DNA of 5,312 nucleotides from Thermococcus sp. (lineage in GTDB: Archaea; Methanobacteriota_B; Thermococci; Thermococcales; Thermococcaceae). The notes under the pieces are model-generated. The model worked only from the letters and a program-made list of their open reading frames with translations. It ran no database searches and was not told where the DNA came from. Positions within the stretch are counted from its first letter, which is position 1; the number at the start of each line of letters is the position of its first letter. Positions 4,219-5,312 of the stretch are shown here, piece after piece. The stretch spans positions 1 to 5,312 of the forward strand of contig JAMOTW010000137.1 in assembly GCA_027062125.1 (NCBI GenBank). The letters are read 5' to 3'. Position numbers and translations under genes: made by a program.

Positions 4219-5312
4219 ATGGAGGAACTCATAAGGTACGGCGAGAAGTTTTTCGACGAGCTTGAGATTGCCGTTTACCGCTCCAAGGATGTGAGCGCCA
4301 ACGTCGAGCTCAACGAGATTTCGATGGCTTCCACGAGGAGCGGCGCCGTAACGATAATCCGCGGAATCAGGGGCAAGCGCCTCGGTTTAGCTATAGTGGA
4401 CAGCGACGAGCCGGCCAGGATAAGGGAAGCCATAGAGCAGGCGGCCAAGATGGCAAGGCTCAACAGCCCTGACGAGAAGTGGGTCTCCCTGCCCGAGCCG
4501 GGCAAATACAGGGAGAAGCCGAAGCCCAACTATGAGCTGAAGGATGCCTCCCCCGATGGGCTCGTCGAGATGCTCGTCCGCGGCATAAAGCTTGCCCGTG
4601 AGAAGGACGAGAACGTTGTGGTTGCAGGCGGCGAGGGCGGCGTCTCATGGGAGGAGCGCCACATCGTCAATTCCCACGGAATAGACGTCTTCCAGGAGGG
4701 AGGAGCGGCGTTCCTGTTCCTGGAACTGGTTGGCAGAAAGGGTGACGTCGTAACGCCGGGAATCTTTGACTTCGACGCGCGCAGAGACCTCAACCTCGAC
4801 GTCGAGGGCGTCGTCGAGAGGGCCGTCCAGAAGGTTAAGTGGGCATACAGCGTCAAGGCAAGCAAAAACGAAGAGGTTCCGATAATACTCGGCCCCTGGG
4901 CGATAGCGGGTCTCTTCAGCTATGCCCTCTTCCCGGCCTTCAGCGGTGAGCGCCTGGTCAAGGAGACGACACCGTTGGCAGAGAAGGTAGGGGAAAAGAT
5001 AGCCAGCGACGTGCTCACGATATACGACGACCCGTTCCACGAGCTGGCCATCGAACCGGTTATAGCCGACGGAGAAGGGGTTCCGACGAGGAAGAACGTC
5101 CTCATCGAGAACGGAACCTTCAGGGGCTTCGTTTGGGACAACTACTGGGCCAAGGTTTACGGAACCGAGAGCACCGGAAACGGAAAGCGCGACCTCAGGA
5201 GTGGCGGCATAAACATCGGGTTCCACAGCATGGTTATCGAGAACGGAAAGCGCTCGCTGGAGGACATCATGGCGGAAATCGAGCACGGCTACTTCGTGGA
5301 CGGCTTCCAGGG
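4219..5312 (+). CDS. tldE: TldE/PmbA, non-catalytic partner subunit of TldD (3' end cut by window)
   Basis: The frame is open from ATG 4219 to the right edge, giving 364 complete codons of a protein usually about 430-450 residues long, so roughly the last sixth or more is missing. It is homologous to TldD over its length but lacks the metal motif. The stretch PIILGPWAIAG-LF-SYALFP (about 221-239) aligns with TldD's PIVAGPIVVG-IIA-HEALGH, so S234-Y-A-L-F-P239 replaces HEALGH. This is the known TldE/PmbA condition: TldE shapes the heteromer while TldD supplies the active site. Translation starts 10 nt after tldD; the ribosome site GAGGTGGTGG (4207-4216) overlaps the tldD TGA, indicating co-transcription and probably translational coupling for balanced subunits. 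Late phrases such as EHGYFVDGFQ parallel TldD's FGYYVVDFRG. Confidence 0.92.
   Translation, partial: MEELIRYGEKFFDELEIAVYRSKDVSANVELNEISMASTRSGAVTIIRGIRGKRLGLAIVDSDEPARIREAIEQAAKMARLNSPDEKWVSLPEPGKYREKPKPNYELKDASPDGLVEMLVRGIKLAREKDENVVVAGGEGGVSWEERHIVNSHGIDVFQEGGAAFLFLELVGRKGDVVTPGIFDFDARRDLNLDVEGVVERAVQKVKWAYSVKASKNEEVPIILGPWAIAGLFSYALFPAFSGERLVKETTPLAEKVGEKIASDVLTIYDDPFHELAIEPVIADGEGVPTRKNVLIENGTFRGFVWDNYWAKVYGTESTGNGKRDLRSGGINIGFHSMVIENGKRSLEDIMAEIEHGYFVDGFQ

Noticed and set aside
3042..4232. Minus-strand open frames opposite tldD (3042-3590, 3422-3670, 3606-4232)
   Set aside because: These are typical antisense frames of a GC-rich gene; the plus strand encodes a full TldD with its catalytic motif.
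4275..5286. Minus-strand open frames opposite tldE
   Set aside because: They are shadows of the plus-strand TldE frame, which is open throughout and clearly homologous to TldD.
1..5312. CRISPR array, tRNA, rRNA or insertion sequence
   Set aside because: No regularly spaced repeats, cloverleaf-like segments or transposase frames were seen.

Overview
The window looks like chromosomal DNA of a hyperthermophilic euryarchaeon of the order Thermococcales (Thermococcus or Pyrococcus type). The reasons are the archaeal promoters (T/A boxes about 25 nt before the inferred transcript start), the GGTG-type ribosome binding sites, the Lys/Glu/Arg-rich proteins with frequent AGG/ATA/GAG codons, and the recognisable TldD/TldE, aRelBE-type and aspartate-racemase-type proteins. 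No taxonomic search was possible.

Layout. (1) 1-62, minus: the first 20 codons of an Asp/Glu racemase family gene that runs off the left edge. It is divergent from (2) 154-671, plus: a two-gene type II toxin-antitoxin cassette (RelB-like antitoxin, RelE/ParE toxin). The toxin stop codon overlaps the stop codon of (3) 668-1009, minus: a small single-domain cupin. (4) 1035-2573, minus: a visibly AT-richer block of three tightly spaced genes behind one good promoter (TATA near 2618-2625). The first encodes a membrane-anchored or secreted protein ending in an 18-cysteine module. Two small four-helix membrane proteins follow and look like diverged paralogues. The second of these appears frameshifted at a run of five T. 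(5) 2616-2840: a divergent intergenic region with a promoter for each side and a perfect 8+8 bp palindrome abutting the tldD promoter. (6) 2841-5312, plus: GC-richer tldD (complete, with HEXXXH) and tldE/pmbA (cut by the right edge), 10 nt apart.

How the parts may work together. TldD and TldE form a heteromeric peptidase in which only TldD carries the metal site. The toxin-antitoxin pair is a self-contained module. The least explained part is the three-gene block. A Cys-rich extracytoplasmic protein followed by small polytopic membrane proteins is reminiscent in layout of peptide-antibiotic (archaeocin/bacteriocin) loci such as halocin C8, but this is inference and the cysteine spacing does not match halocin C8 itself. 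TldD/E matures microcin B17 in E. coli, so its divergent position next to a Cys-rich candidate precursor is suggestive. It may equally be chance, since tldD/tldE is a housekeeping pair in these archaea.

No tRNA, rRNA, CRISPR array or insertion sequence was seen.
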